In this document: positions 1 through 10,527 of the stretch, in pieces | Layout: every line of letters starts with the position of its first letter | Numbering within the stretch: position 1 is the first letter of the stretch | Assembly: GCA_022495995.1 (NCBI GenBank) | Contig: JAFEMH010002502.1 | Coordinates: 272,003 to 336,002 of the forward strand | DNA length: 64,000 nt | Direction: 5' to 3' | DNA from: Adenophora triphylla var. japonica | Lineage: Eukaryota > Streptophyta > Magnoliopsida > Asterales > Campanulaceae | Position numbers and translations under genes: made by a program | The notes under the pieces: model-generated | Databases searched by the model: none | What the model was told of the DNA's origin: nothing | What the model saw: only the letters and a program-made list of their open reading frames with translations

Positions 1-45
1 CTAGGTGACCGTATAGGTTGATGGCTGGACCCTGTGATAGGATTC

Positions 46-81
46 CTACGTATCCCTGGCGAGAATCAAGCCTGATCGTAG
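46..81 (-). other. CTACG/CGTAG hairpin module
   Basis: In element orientation an outer CTACG pairs with CGTAG, and an inner TCTC pairs with GGGA (one G-U wobble) around a GCCA loop. It lies in the 3' noncoding part of TatA-1. Ten further copies occur in the window, listed separately. Confidence 0.6.
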
Positions 82-250
82 TTCAGATGGCGTGAATTTG
101 TGAGTGTATGTGGGCATGATGGTGCCCTGAAGTATCGCGTGACTGCCGAGGTCAGTGGTAAGGACGGGGTGGTGTCCTAAGATGTGGTGACCGCCGAGGT
201 CAATTGTGAGGACGTGGTGGTGTCCTGGGATGGAAACTTTACGATTTTCC
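82..250 (-). other. 3' noncoding region of TatA-1 with a diverged ~50-bp repeat
   Basis: No gene is seen. The phrase 'gaccgccgaggtca' followed by 'ggacg(t/g)ggtggtgtcct' occurs twice (about 140-180 and 188-230), and again several times at 55290-55725 in TatA-2, so this is family-specific 3' sequence. Confidence 0.5.
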
Positions 251-478
251 TAATCGGGTGGTTTAAGGCCTTCCGGGCCGGAGATAGTGATTTGGAAGGT
301 TTATACGGTCTTTCGGACTGAGTGGTTTAAAGCCTTCCGGGCTGGAGGTAGTGAGGTAGGAGGTTTATACGGTCTTCCGGACCGAGTGATTTAAAGCCTT
401 CCGGGCTGGAGGTAGTGAGGTGGGAGGTTTATACGGTCTTCCGGACCGAGTGATTTAAAGCCTTCCGGGTTGGAGGTA
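251..478 (-). repeat. 64-bp minisatellite, about 3.5 units
   Basis: Units begin at about 261, 325, 388 and 452 and share 'tttaaagccttccgggc' and 'ggtttatacggtctt'. The array is in the 3' noncoding tail of TatA-1. Confidence 0.8.
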
Positions 479-880
479 GTATGAGGACTTGAATCATCTT
501 CTGGTTGTAGTTTGCCATGCGTGAGGACTTGAATCGTCTTCTGGATGCGGTTTGCCATGCGTGAGGACTTGAATCGTCTTCTGGCTGCGGTTTGCCATGC
601 GTGAGGACTTGAATCGTCTTCTGGCTGCGGTTTGCCATGCGTGAGGACTTGAGTCATCTTCTGGCTACGGTTTGCCATGCGTGAGGACTTGAATCGTCTT
701 CTGGCTGCGGTTGTGTCATGTATGAAGACTTGAGTCATCTTCTGAATGTGGTTGTGCCATGTATGAAGACTTGAGTCGTCTTCTGACTGCGGTTTGCCAT
801 GCGTGAGGACTTGAATCGTCTTCTGGCTATGGGTTTTGCCATGTATGAAGACTTGAGTCGTCTTCTGACTGTGGGTTTTG
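479..880 (-). repeat. 40-bp minisatellite, about 10 units
   Basis: 'tttgccatgcgtgaggactt' recurs at exact 40-bp steps (511, 551, 591, 631, 671), later units being more diverged. TatA-2 has a related array with about 43-bp units at 55780-56210, so unit length has drifted between copies. Short open frames across it are by-products of the repeat. Confidence 0.85.
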
Positions 881-1024
881 GTTCAGGAGTATGAACCTAG
901 TGTTTGAGACTTAGTTCAGGAGTATGAACTTAAGTTGAGGCTTGGTTCAGGAGTATGAACCTGGCATTTGAGACTTAGTTCAGGAGTATGAACTTAAGTT
1001 GGAGCTTGGTTCAGGAGTATGAAC
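881..1024 (-). repeat. Dimeric 31/33-bp minisatellite built on GTTCATACTCCTGAAC
   Basis: Five exact copies of the 16-mer (plus strand GTTCAGGAGTATGAAC) start at 881, 914, 945, 978 and 1009, with alternating 33 and 31 bp spacing. The 16-mer has complementary ends GTTCA/TGAAC. The same 16-mer in the same element orientation builds the 63-bp arrays of TatB at 37770-38262 and 52265-52750. Confidence 0.9.
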
Positions 1025-1300
1025 CTGGCGAGGGCTTTTGTGAGGCGTGGTCTCCTTGTGCTTGATTTCGAGAGGCGTGATTGCCTTGTGCTTTGTCCGC
1101 TGGGGAGAAGGTTGGACCTATGATGGCCGCCGGTGTTTGTCTGTTGGGGATCATCGTGGCCTTGTAGGGGCCTTTTCTGCTGAGAGGGTGACGTCGGGCT
1201 TACTTTGATGGCCGGTGCTTGCTTTGTCGATGAGCGTTTTGGAGGCGTTTTGTGCCTTGCGATTTGTGCTGGGAGGTGTTGGCTCCTTCTTGCGCTTGTT
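1025..1300 (-). other. Diverged repeat sequence, no gene seen
   Basis: The stretch contains loosely repeated 'gaggcgt...gccttgtgctt' phrases and the first degenerate units of the next array. Nothing codes convincingly. Confidence 0.4.
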
Positions 1301-2350
1301 TTGCCGTTGAGTGGGCGAAGTCCGGGCTTACATTGACGGCCGGTGCTGGGGATATGTAGTCTTGTATGACTTCCCTTTTGACTTGCTGGGGAAGGAGTTC
1401 AGGCTTACTTTGATGGCCGGTGCTTGAGTTGCCGTTGGAGTGGGCGAAATCCGGGCTTACACTGATGGCCGGTGGTTGAATTGCCGTTGAGTGGGCGAAG
1501 TTCGGGCTTACATTGACGGCCGGTGGTTGAATTGCCGTTGAGTGGGCGAAGTCCGGGCTTACATTGACGGCCGGTGGTTGAATTGCCGTTGAGTGGGCGA
1601 AGTCCGGGCTTACACTGACGGCCGGTGGTTGAATTGCCATTGAGTAGGCGAAGTCCGGGCTTACATTGACGGCCGGTGGTTGAATTGCCGTTGAGTAGGC
1701 GAAGTCCGGGCTTACATTGACGGCCGGTTCTTGAATTGCCGTTGAGTAGGCGAAGTCCGGGCTTACATTGACGGCCGGTGGTTGAATTGCCGTTGAGTGG
1801 GCGAAGTCCGGGCTTACATTGACGGCCGGTGGTTGAATTGCCGTTGAGTGGGCGAAGTCCGGGCTTACATTGACGGCCGGTGGTTGAATTGCCGTTGAGT
1901 GGGCGAAATCCGGGCTTACGATGACGGCCGGTGGTTGAATTGCCATTGAGTGGGCGAAGTCCGGGCTTATATTGACGGCCGGTTCTTGAATTGCCGTTGA
2001 GTGGGCGAAGTCCGGGCTTACATTGACGGCCGGTGGTTGAATTGCCGTTTAGTGGGCGGAGTCCGGGCTTACATTGACGGCCGGTGGTTGAATTGCCGTT
2101 GAGTGGGCGAAGTCCGGGCTTACATTGACGGCCGGTGGTTGAATTGCCGTTGAGTGGGCGAAGTTTGGGCTTACATTGACGTTCGGTGGTTGAATTGCCA
2201 TTGAGTGGGCGAAGTCCGGGCTTACATTGACGGCCGGTGGTTGAATTGCCGTTGAGTGGGCGAAGTCCGGGCTTACATTGACGGCCGGTGGTTGAATTGC
2301 CGTTGAGTGGGCGAAGTCCGGGCTTACACTGACGGTCGGTGGTTGAATTG
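1301..2350 (-). repeat. 51-bp minisatellite, roughly 18 units
   Basis: 'gccgttgagtgggcgaa' recurs in 51-bp steps (for example 1534 and 1585). Because 51 is a multiple of three, the minus (element-sense) strand stays open over long runs (2366-2049 and 1946-1200, same frame) and would encode a 17-residue repeat. I treat it as noncoding repeat because no start context or domain supports a protein and the TatA-2 array is degenerate. Confidence 0.85.
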
Positions 2351-2456
2351 CTTGGTTAAGGACCAAATTGCACTGAATTTGCTGAAATAGGCCTTAGGAC
2401 AGCCAGGGGCAAAGATTATAAGGGCAGGAAAGTAATTTGGCCCTCCCTTGCAAGAA

Positions 2457-2545
2457 GGTCCGTACGGACCAACCTGGGATGTAAAGAGGTCCGTACGGAC
2501 CAAGTGTGAATTTTACAGTTCCCAGGTTTTGACTGGGATTAAATG
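2457..2545 (+). promoter_or_regulatory. Promoter of antisense gene 1: palindrome pair plus TATA-like box
   Basis: Two perfect GGTCCGTACGGACC palindromes sit at 2457-2470 and 2488-2501, 31 bp apart, followed by a TATA-like ATTAAATG at 2538-2545 and the ATG at 2661. TatA-2 has the same order at 57187-57275. The same pair with the same spacing lies in the TatA LTR and upstream of antisense gene 2. Promoter function is inferred from position. Confidence 0.65.
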
Positions 2546-2660
2546 CCGAGCTTTTCCCCATTCCTTCTTCTTTCGTGCGCGAACCAGAGAGAGAGAGAGA
2601 GGGAGAGAAAACCTCCATTGTTAACCAAAATCCTCCATTTTTAGCTTGAATTGTTCGCAA

Positions 2661-5571
2661 ATGGCGGAAGGATCTCGGAGAGGTCGTCGACAACGCAGTC
2701 AAGAAGTGATCGAGCAACGGATGGAGCTCCAAAGAAATTGGATATCCTTTGTTCCATCTTCGAAGAACCCGGATGTATTATATCCGAATCCGGAGGTGCA
2801 CAATCGTCGCTCTAGGAACGTCGGGGAGGTAAGAAATCCATTTCGTCTCGATTTCTTTGCTTGAATTCTTGAATGCTAGAACTAGGTTTTAGTTTTTTGC
2901 ATTTTGGGGCTTTTGTTATTTGCCATGCCTTTTGTGGAATTCTTGATGAATTGTTGAAATTGGGCATGTAAAAATTGTGAATATGTGCATTTTGTGCAAA
3001 AATGTGTAGATTAGCTCTTATTTGTGAAAATAAAGTGCCTCTCTAATGAATTGCATGCTTTGGTGTTTTGTACATTATGCTTTTTATGTATGTACAATGT
3101 GGGGAAAAATTGTCATGTAGGGACAAATTTTGTAGAAAAAAAAAATGTGACATGTGCCGTGTTTTGTGACGGGTTTTGTCTGAAAGTATGTGCCGTGTAG
3201 GGACGGACTTTTCTTTTGAAAATGTGTTATGCAGTGTGTGCCGTGTTCTTGGGTGACGGACTTTGTGGGGAAAGTATGTGCAATATGTGCCGTGTTTTGT
3301 GACGGGTCTTTTGAAAATGTGTCGTGTAGTGCTTGATCCCTTTGTTGAGAAAATTTGTACAGTGTGTGCCGTGTTTTGTGACGGACTGCATGGAAAAATT
3401 ATGTATAATGCATGTCATGTTTTGAGTTGCATGTAAAAATTATGTGCAATATGTGCTGTGTTTCGTGACGGGATATATGTGCTTTGCCGTGTTAGGACGG
3501 TCTTTTATGCTTTGATTTTCTTTTGTTATTTTGCATTAAGTACTGTGACTGACGTACCTTTGCTGTGTTTACCTGCAGGATGAGGGGCTCTTGGCTGGGA
3601 AGGCCAAGAAGATGAAGACTCGGGGATCGCTCGAGGCTGTTGTTGAGTTGTGGCAATGATGCCTGACATTTCGTGGATGGTAGGCCGAGCCCCGTGAGGC
3701 CGGTCTACGCTTCGGCCCGGGCGTGTTCGTGGAGAACTTGGCCGGGGTTTCGACACGAGGAAGAACAAGAGCATCTTCCTTGGACTTTCGAGTACCGTGG
3801 AATACCACCCACACCTTCCATCCGAGCCGGGAGAGGCGACGGTGACGCCCACGGACTTTGCCGCTATCACCGGCTTTCCTTCAAAGGAGGGCCAGCCGGC
3901 GAGATATGATTGCCGAGGACGTGCCGACCGAGCCGCCGGGCTTTGCGCCTGCTCGCAGGGGTCTTGGAATGTTGTATAGTGATGTTGAGATGAGGATCAC
4001 GACCAGTATTGGGGCCTATGTTCGGGGTACCGGCCAGGTGATGGCGGAGCAGCTGGCGCGCTCCTTCCTGTGGTTTGCGCTTTCCGAGACTTTGTTCTCG
4101 AACCACTCGACTACGGCTCCTTTTGCTCGCCGGAGAGCTTGATTGATTCGGGAGAGAGTTTGTGATATCTCTTGGGGCGAGGCGGGCTTGGCCGAGCTCT
4201 ACTTCTCTTTGGACCGGTTTAGCCGGGCGTAGCGCTCCTTGGCTTGTTTTGACTTTGTTTTGGAGGTATGAGTTTATTGTCGTTTTGATTTAGCAACTTG
4301 TCGTTTCTCCATTTTCTTTTGCACTGAGCCTTTTCTGCTTTTGTCACAGGTGTGGTTCTATGAGATCTTTCAGTGCTTCCCGTGGGATAGAGATCCTGGG
4401 GCCGTAGCAGCGTATCCCGCTATGTTAGGCTGGGCACGCCCGGCGAGGAGGAGGAGGACCAGCAGGGGAAGCTCACCATCGCCTACGGGGATGTGCAGGA
4501 GCATTTGGAGAGAGATAGCCCGAAGAGGTTTGTTTTGTATCCTTGGGCTCGATATAAGGATGATGATTTCGAGGGGCTCCCCGTGACTGCGGCAATGAAG
4601 ATGCCGCGGGCCTGACTTGTGACGTCATGTATTTGGGAGAGCGGGTCTTCTGGCAGCATGGCCCGGGTATACTTCCCTTGGCTCAGAGGGACCCTCCTTT
4701 TGGGATGTTGGATTCCCGAGATATGGACGTGTTGGATTTTGAGAGGTATTTGGGCGGCGTGAGTGCCGATGAGTTTGTGTTGTATAGAGAGGAGTATGGA
4801 GCTTTCGTGAGGAGGAATTCGAGGACGCCACAGGTGTTGGCGAGGGAGAGGGAGGCTGGTCCGCAGTGGTCCCCGCAGGTTCCGGTGCCCGCCGGACTTT
4901 ACGTATGTTCGTGGGGATTCCTCGAGGAGGAGGGTGTCCTGTACCCGTCCCCGAGCAGCTCCCCGCCGCCTACCGCGTGGATCCCGATAGACCGGTGAGT
5001 GTGCTTACTCTTTTTCATCTTGGCATCTTTTCTCGTATTTTTCTCTTTTTGTTGTTGAGTATGACCGTATTGTTGAGCGTTTCTTTCGCTTGCTTGTGTG
5101 CAGTCCCGGGAGGGCTTTTGACATGCTGACCCGCTGTTACGTGGCGATGCGGTCTTTTGCGAAGAAGATGGCGTCGAAGATGTCTTGCCGGTCTTCGCGA
5201 CGTGTGCCGGCGTACACACCGATGCCTTTGAGGCATTCTGTAGATGTTCCTCTACCGAGAGCCGAGCTGGAGCCACAGCAGGAGGAACTTGCGCGGGGGC
5301 GGCATAGCATGGATGCCGGGACGTCTTCGGGAGCTCCGAGGCCGTTGCACTTTACCAGCTTCTTTCCTCGCCAGATGCACAGGTGAGGGTTCGTCGTGAG
5401 CCTTCTTTCTTCGATCCTTTCGTCGGATTTGATCCTTATGATTACTTTGAGTACCAGCCCTGGAGGGGCTCCTGCATCGATGACGAGGATATGACTGGCG
5501 AGTTCACCGGGATGCCCGACTTCTCTCTTGAGGACCTTGGTGAGGATGATGATGCTGAAGATTCGGATTAG
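2661..5571 (+). pseudogene. Antisense gene 1: plant-mobile-domain-like protein, four exons, degenerate
   Basis: Exon 1 (2661-2828) encodes a basic N-terminus starting MAEGSRRGRRQRS. The donor GAG|GTAAG at 2829 pairs with a TGCAG acceptor ending at 3578. Exon 2 (3579-4265) carries the plant-mobile-domain hallmark around 'TVTPTDFAAITG' (about 3840-3875) and 'LYFSLDRFS'. Intron 2 is 4266-4349, exon 3 4350-4994, intron 3 4995-5103, exon 4 5104-5571. The C-terminus is acidic (LEDLGEDDDAEDSD). Exon 2 has frameshifts and stops (for example TGA near 3660). All splice sites recur in TatA-2 (57385-60361), which supports the model. PMD proteins are linked to plant transposons and silencing pathways; the function here is unknown. 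The gene runs opposite to the retroelement, downstream of integrase, with its own promoter and poly(A) signal. Confidence 0.7.
3130..3500 (+). repeat. Tandem repeat inside intron 1 of antisense gene 1
   Basis: 'gtgccgtgttttgtgacgg' recurs at least five times, separated by 'gaaaatgtg(t/c)' phrases, in units of about 50-65 bp. TatA-2 intron 1 keeps the same repeat at 57880-58300. Confidence 0.75.
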
Positions 5572-5644
5572 GGTTCATTTGCTTTCCCTCTTTCCATATC
5601 TTCTTTTTTTTTTCTTTTAGCAAATGTACATTAGATGTACCCGT

Positions 5645-5650
5645 AATAAA
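5645..5650 (+). terminator. Poly(A) signal of antisense gene 1
   Basis: AATAAA lies about 75 bp after the stop codon, in a T-rich 3' region. It is conserved in TatA-2 at 60439-60444. Confidence 0.55.
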
Positions 5651-5765
5651 ACACTCGTATTTGCATGGCAAACGCATTTTATTTTAAGATGTAATGTCAT
5701 TTTTGTGATTCCCGAAAATTGTCCTAGAAATTGTTGCTATTATTTTTTTTTTATTTTGTGCATGC

Positions 5766-5983
5766 CACGTGAGCTGAGAGTGCGTTTGTGGGTAGTGTAT
5801 GTTTGCCGGAAATGGCTTTGCCAGCTGTTTGGGCGCTTGGAGCAAGGTCCCGCCGAGAACAAAGGGTTGTTGTACTGTTTGCTGAGAAAGTGGGGCCAAG
5901 ATGCAATAAGGTCCGTACGGACAGACCTAGGTTGCAAAGAGGTTCGTACGGACCAACCTTGCTTTTGGGAAGGAAATAAATGC
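5766..5983 (+). promoter_or_regulatory. Promoter of antisense gene 2: G-box, palindrome pair, TATA-like box
   Basis: A CACGTG G-box is at 5766-5771. Two near-perfect copies of the palindrome (13/14 each) are at 5910-5923 and 5941-5954, 31 bp apart. A TATA-like AATAAATGC is at 5975-5983 and the ATG at 6071. The same order is in TatA-2 (60560, 60705, 60736, 60770, ATG 60870). The leader motif 'cctccatttttngc' just before the ATG is shared with antisense gene 1. Confidence 0.65.
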
Positions 5984-6070
5984 TTTCCAGTGTCTGGTCT
6001 TTCCCCATTTCCCATTTGCAGCCATTTTCGAGCTTTCTCCCCCATTTTCTCTAGGAACCTCCATTTTTGC

Positions 6071-7585
6071 CATGGATTCTTCGTACATTCCTAGAATTTT
6101 GCCGAGGCTTTCACAGGAGAGGCAAGCACACTTCCTTGAGCAGCTGAAAACGTGGATGCGGCGCCGTATGAGGCATCAGAGACGGGTTTTCGAGGTAAGG
6201 TTTCGTCTTTGATCGATTTGGTCTTTTAAGGAGTTGGTTCCTGATAGGGATTTGTTGCGGGCTGCCGCAAAGTTCTGGGATGCTAGGAGGCATGTGTATT
6301 GCTTCTCGTACAATGAAATGGTGCCCACCTTTGAGGATTTTCGGGCTTTGATTGGAGGACCGGAGGTGGAGGCCATCTCGCTTCCTTTGATTGGTGCGGC
6401 CGCGAGCGTGAAGCTTGCAGGCTTTCTTCGTACTTCGTTGGAAGAAGTGCAGGGCATGATCCTTGATTCGGGTCATATTGACATTTCGGAGCTGCCGGAG
6501 CGGTTTATGGTTGATGATGAGAGTGATATCTCTTGGGACGCATTTGCCTTGTGCGTGATGGCGACGCTTTTCATGGTCCGCTCCCTTGGCATTTGCGATG
6601 GCGCTTTGCTAGATGTGGTTGGGCACTGCAGAGCTGGAGAGGATATTGTCCCGTTTGTGCTGGGGGAGACTCTTCATGGTATTGACCGTCTGGCGACTGG
6701 GGATCGGTTCATGAGAGGGGGAAGCCCCGCTTTGCTCACCTTGTGGCTGCGAGAGAGACTTCAGGCCATGCCCGAGGCTCCGACGTCGTTTAGCCCGTGG
6801 TCATTTGCTCAGCGACCTCTTGTGTTGGATATGGATCACGCCCGGGAGAGATGGATGGCACGGCTTGGTACGCATCGATCCGTTGGTGGGTTCCTCACTG
6901 GGGGATTGAGACTAGGAGGGTCTTTCAGGAAGGGTCCTATGTCGTTAGAGTTCCAGGTTTGTCTTGGTCCTCCTTCTATATTCCGTCGCTTATTTCCCGG
7001 CAGTTTGGGATGAAGCAGGAGCCTTTATTGGGCTGGGATGACCTTGCTACTACGGAGATAGCTCCTCTTTGTATGGCAGCTCCAGGTGCTTTCTTGTATT
7101 TTCTGAGGGTATGGAAGTATTCCGCTTTCCCTCCCGTGGTGCTCCTTAGACGTCTGGGAGAGTGTCGTATTGACGACTCGCACTCCGGCCCGGTATGAGC
7201 AGCGTGTCAAAGCCCCAAGTGGCTTTGGAGAGCAGTGCGTGTAGCGATTTTGGGACCCGCTGCCGTAGTAGCTATTGCCTTAGGAGTGCCGAAGCTCTGG
7301 TCCGACCCTCGGATGTTACGGAGACACTTTATTTGACTACGAGACCAGAGTTGACCGACCGACGGGGAGAGGTCCTCTTTGGCGTACTCGCAGGAGGAGA
7401 TCCGAGCCGAAGCACGGGCGAATGAAGCCCCGAGAGCCGCTGGATTGTTTGACTCTACGGGGAGGACCCCTGATCTCGGACTGAGAGACGCAGAGTTGGT
7501 TCGCGTGGAGCGAAAGAAGACTCGCCGGGGATGATGGAAGAAAGGGAAGAATGGCAAGGGAACAAGCGCAGATGGCGCGGAATGA
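6071..7585 (+). pseudogene. Antisense gene 2: DUF7745/plant-mobile-domain-like protein, degenerate
   Basis: The ATG at 6071 opens a basic N-terminus (MDSSYIPRILPRLSQERQ). An in-frame TGA near 6210 is TGC in TatA-2, so it is a recent stop and not a splice signal. The long open part (6234-7013) contains 'FWDARRHVYCFSYNEMVPTF', which resembles the start of DUF7745 domains of plant transposon-linked proteins. After a frameshift near 6900 the frame continues through 'SFYIPSLISRQFGM' (6970-7015), again like that family. The C-terminal part after 7195 is frameshifted and charged. The family name comes from memory of its pattern; DUF7745 and PMD may be related. The gene faces integrase tail to tail. 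Its 5' end resembles that of antisense gene 1, suggesting they arose by duplication. Confidence 0.6.
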
Positions 7586-8267
7586 TCTCCTAGGTATCCA
7601 TTCATTGCATTGTAAACACATTATTTGTTAAATGTATTAAGCTGTCTTTTAGCATGTTGTGAACTTGAGAGTAGACCGTGCTTGAACTCATCAAGAAATG
7701 TTGTAACCGTTAGTGATTTGTGATTTACTTTTAAAGCTTTGTCGAGACGCAAGATCTCTTGTTTGCCTTTGTTTCTTTTGTGCACCTTGTCGGCGTCCAT
7801 CTTTGAACTTTTCTGTTGCATTTGCGGACTGAAGCAGTCTGGGCCATGACGGCAATCCCCTTTGCTTAGGCTTTACGCTTGGCTGAGAGGTTGAATGATC
7901 CCCTGACAAGTCGTTTTGACGGTTATCTCCGTAGCTTCCTTGCCCTTTGTTGGCGTCGGACTCTTGACCTCAATTTCGCAGCTTCTGCTTGAGTTTTTTT
8001 TTTTTGTGTGAGCCCTTGCTCGAGCTCTTTTTTTTTTTTTGAAGCGCGTGAGGGCGAAGACAAGCCCCTGGCTTGGAAGCGTACATGAGCCACCGTTTGA
8101 CGTTGAGTGACTTTCGGATGTCCTTTGATGTTGCCGCCGTCGTTTGACTTGGTCAAGGTGACGTTTGGGCGTGCTCTTGAAAAGTGCGTAGCTTGATGGA
8201 GGTCTTGATTGACATTAAAACTTTTGACTTTTTTTGTGTATTTTTAGACCGGACCAATTAAGGTTGC
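7586..8267 (-). other. Post-integrase noncoding spacer of TatA-1
   Basis: No gene is seen. In element orientation it holds 'accttgaccaagtcaa' with 'cgacggcggca' followed by two A-rich runs (around 8035 and 7997). All of this recurs in TatB at 32225-32700 and 46005-46460 and in TatA-2 at 62400-63070, so it is conserved 3' sequence between the two families. Confidence 0.6.
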
Positions 8268-8305
8268 CTACGTTCCCCCGAACTAGAGGGCTCAGGTCTG
8301 CGTAG
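8268..8305 (-). other. CTACG/CGTAG hairpin module just after integrase
   Basis: In element orientation CTACG and CGTAG flank an inner CCC/GGG pairing. It begins about 45 nt after the integrase stop and is followed by a 'ggtccggtc' phrase. The copy at 63072-63109 in TatA-2 is equivalent. Confidence 0.65.
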
Positions 8306-8349
8306 TTCGACACTACATGGAGTGCCAATAGATGCACAGTTGTTCTTCT

Positions 8350-9420
8350 TTAGGCAAAGTATCTGCGAAGTTTGCTTCCGTTGACTGGATTCATGAAGGG
8401 ATTGCCGTCTAGGTCTGTCAGCTTCATGGCACCTCCGGAGAAGATCTTTTGAACCACGAAAGGGCCGATCCATGTGGGTTCCCATTTTCCCAAAGCTGGT
8501 TGGTTCGAGCGGGAGGCTTTTCTTTGAGTATCAAGGTCGCCTTCCCCGATGTCTCGGGACTTGACTTTCTTGTCGAAAGCTCTAGCCATCCCGCTGATAG
8601 GCTCTGACGTGTTCCATGGCCTTTAGTCGTCGCCGTCTAGCGTGCAGCCAATTGGCCATGTCGGCTTCTGAGCCATTCGACTTCGTTGACGCCATTTTCC
8701 AAAGAAGACTCTGGAGTGAGGGAATTTCCAGCTCAATGGGAAGGACTGCTTCCATCCCGTATGTCGTGGCGAATGGGGTTTCTCCCGTGGTCGTTTCGAT
8801 CGATGCGGTAGCCCCAAAGTGCAAGGTGCAGCCTTCGCCAATCTCGTCCTCGGTGGTCATTTTTCTGATGATCCGTTCGAGGGTTTTGCTTGCCGCTTCC
8901 ACGGCGCCGTTTGTTTGTGGCCTGTAGGGAGAAGATTTGTGGCGTGTGATCTTGAATTCAACCAAATAGCCTGCGTCGAATTCCCTCGAAGTGTGAACCG
9001 TTGTCCGATATGACCTCATTTGGGATGCCGTATCGGCATGATGTTTTCCTTGAGGAAATGCGCGACCTTCTTGGAGGTGAGTACCTTGTAGGACTTGGCT
9101 TCGACCCATTTCGTGAAGTAGTCGATGGCTACTAAGATGAACTCGTGACCGTTGCCGCCCGGGCGGAGCGATTTTCCCGATGACGTCAATTCCCAAGTGG
9201 CAAATGGCCAGGTGTAGTCATGCAAGAGAGATCGTGGGGAGGTAGATGATTGAGGTTGGAGAACCGTTGACACTTGTCGCAGCTCTTCTGACAAAGTGGA
9301 TGCAATCCGCCTCCATGGAGATCCAGAGTAGTCCATCCCGAGAATGATTTGCATCGTGGCTCGCGTTCATGTGGGGACCGCAAGCCCCATTGTGGACTTC
9401 GTTCATGAACTTGCTTGCTT
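8350..9420 (-). pseudogene. TatA-1 integrase (HHCC, DDE core, C-terminal domain), frameshifted
   Basis: Integrase joins the cDNA to host DNA. From the 5' side the N-terminal zinc-binding motif is seen as VHNGACGPH then CDKCQ (about 9400-9280). The catalytic core follows with AIDYFTKWVEA (first Asp), a DNGSHFEGEF stretch in another frame (second Asp) and PYRPQTNGAVEA (Glu), about 9130-8900. The C-terminal part has KVKSRDIGEGDL, a GPF motif and the LRRYFA terminus ending at 8350. At least three frameshifts separate the segments. Lacking a chromodomain fits the Tat group. It is the 3' end of pol. Confidence 0.85.
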
Positions 9421-10527
9421 CTTCCCGGGCCGATGCAACAGGAGTGGTCCTTGGTAGCGTTTCTTGTATAGCATGTCCCCAAGGATGATGAAGTGAGAGG
9501 CAAGGCGTTTTAGGGCCATGATGCTCTTGATTTTGACCCCTTCTCTGTGTTGGCCTTCCTTGTTCATGAAGGCGGTTTCCCCGTTCTTGAGGTATTGGAA
9601 GATCTGGTTATACCATGGCTCATTGATGGGCTTAGGTTCTGGTTCGATCTCACAACAGTAGGCAGGAATTTCCTTTCGTCCGACTTTGAAGGGTTTGATT
9701 GCTTTTCCTTCAGGGATTTCCACAAGTGAAGCCAAGGTGGCTAAGGCATCTGCAAACCTGTTTCGGTCTCTTGGCAAGTAGTGGAAGGTGACCTCTTCGA
9801 ATTGTGTGATGAGGTCCTCCATGCAGGCATGGTATTTCTGCAAGCCTGGGTCTATGGTTTTCCACTTGTTGGAGACTTGGTTGATGATCAGGGCTGAGTC
9901 CCCATAAACTTCGAGTTTCTGGACATTCCTCTCGAGTGCGGCTTGTAGTCCGACAGCGCATGCTTCATATTCGGCGGCATTGTTGGTTACCTCGAAATTG
10001 AGCTTTATGGCGATTGGGGTGTGCTCGTCCTTGGGATCGACCAAGAGCATGCCGATGCCGTTTCCTTTTTTGTTGGCTGCTCCATCGAAGAACAGTTGCC
10101 ATCGATTTTCGCCTTCGAGTGCAAAGATTCCCTCGTCTGGAAATTGTGGTTCGGGGCCTCGAGCCTCGCTTCTGCTGGGAAATCGCCGCTTGTTCACCAT
10201 TGCCCGTCCCTTGATTGACTTTTGGTCCACGTACTTGATGTCAAACTCTGCTAGGAAGAAAGACCATTTGGCGAGCCTCATTGACAGAGATGGTTTGTCG
10301 AAGAGGTATTTGACTGGGTCCATTTTGGACACCAAGTGTACCGTGTGCGACTGCATGTAGTGCCGTAATTTTCCGACAACCCATACCAGAGCTGCGCAGG
10401 TTTTCTCGAGGGCTGAGTAGTTGAGTTCGCTGCCTTGAAACTTTCGACTGACGAAGTAGATGGCGTTCTCGACTCGTGACTCTTTCTTTTCTTGACAGAG
10501 CATGGCTCCAACCGCGGTGTCGGCCAC
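9403..10527 (-). pseudogene. TatA-1 RNase H followed by a second, archaeal-type RNase H
   Basis: One open frame carries two RNase H segments. The first (10527-10250) shows AVGAML, SRKFQGSELNYSALEKTC and the connection to RT, with typical gypsy RNase H spacing. The second (about 10100-9700) begins QLFFDGAANKKGNGIGMLL and keeps the acidic residues expected for catalysis: DGA, AAEYEA, GDSALI, and ADALATLAS. Two RNase H domains in tandem are a Tat-lineage trait (family knowledge). After it come the tether and the integrase zinc finger. The RT junction is frameshifted near 10500. Confidence 0.85.

Noticed and set aside
6195..6229. A GTAAGG...TTTTAAG mini-intron in antisense gene 2
   Set aside because: At about 35 bp it is too short for a plant intron, and TatA-2 reads through in frame with TGC in place of the stop.
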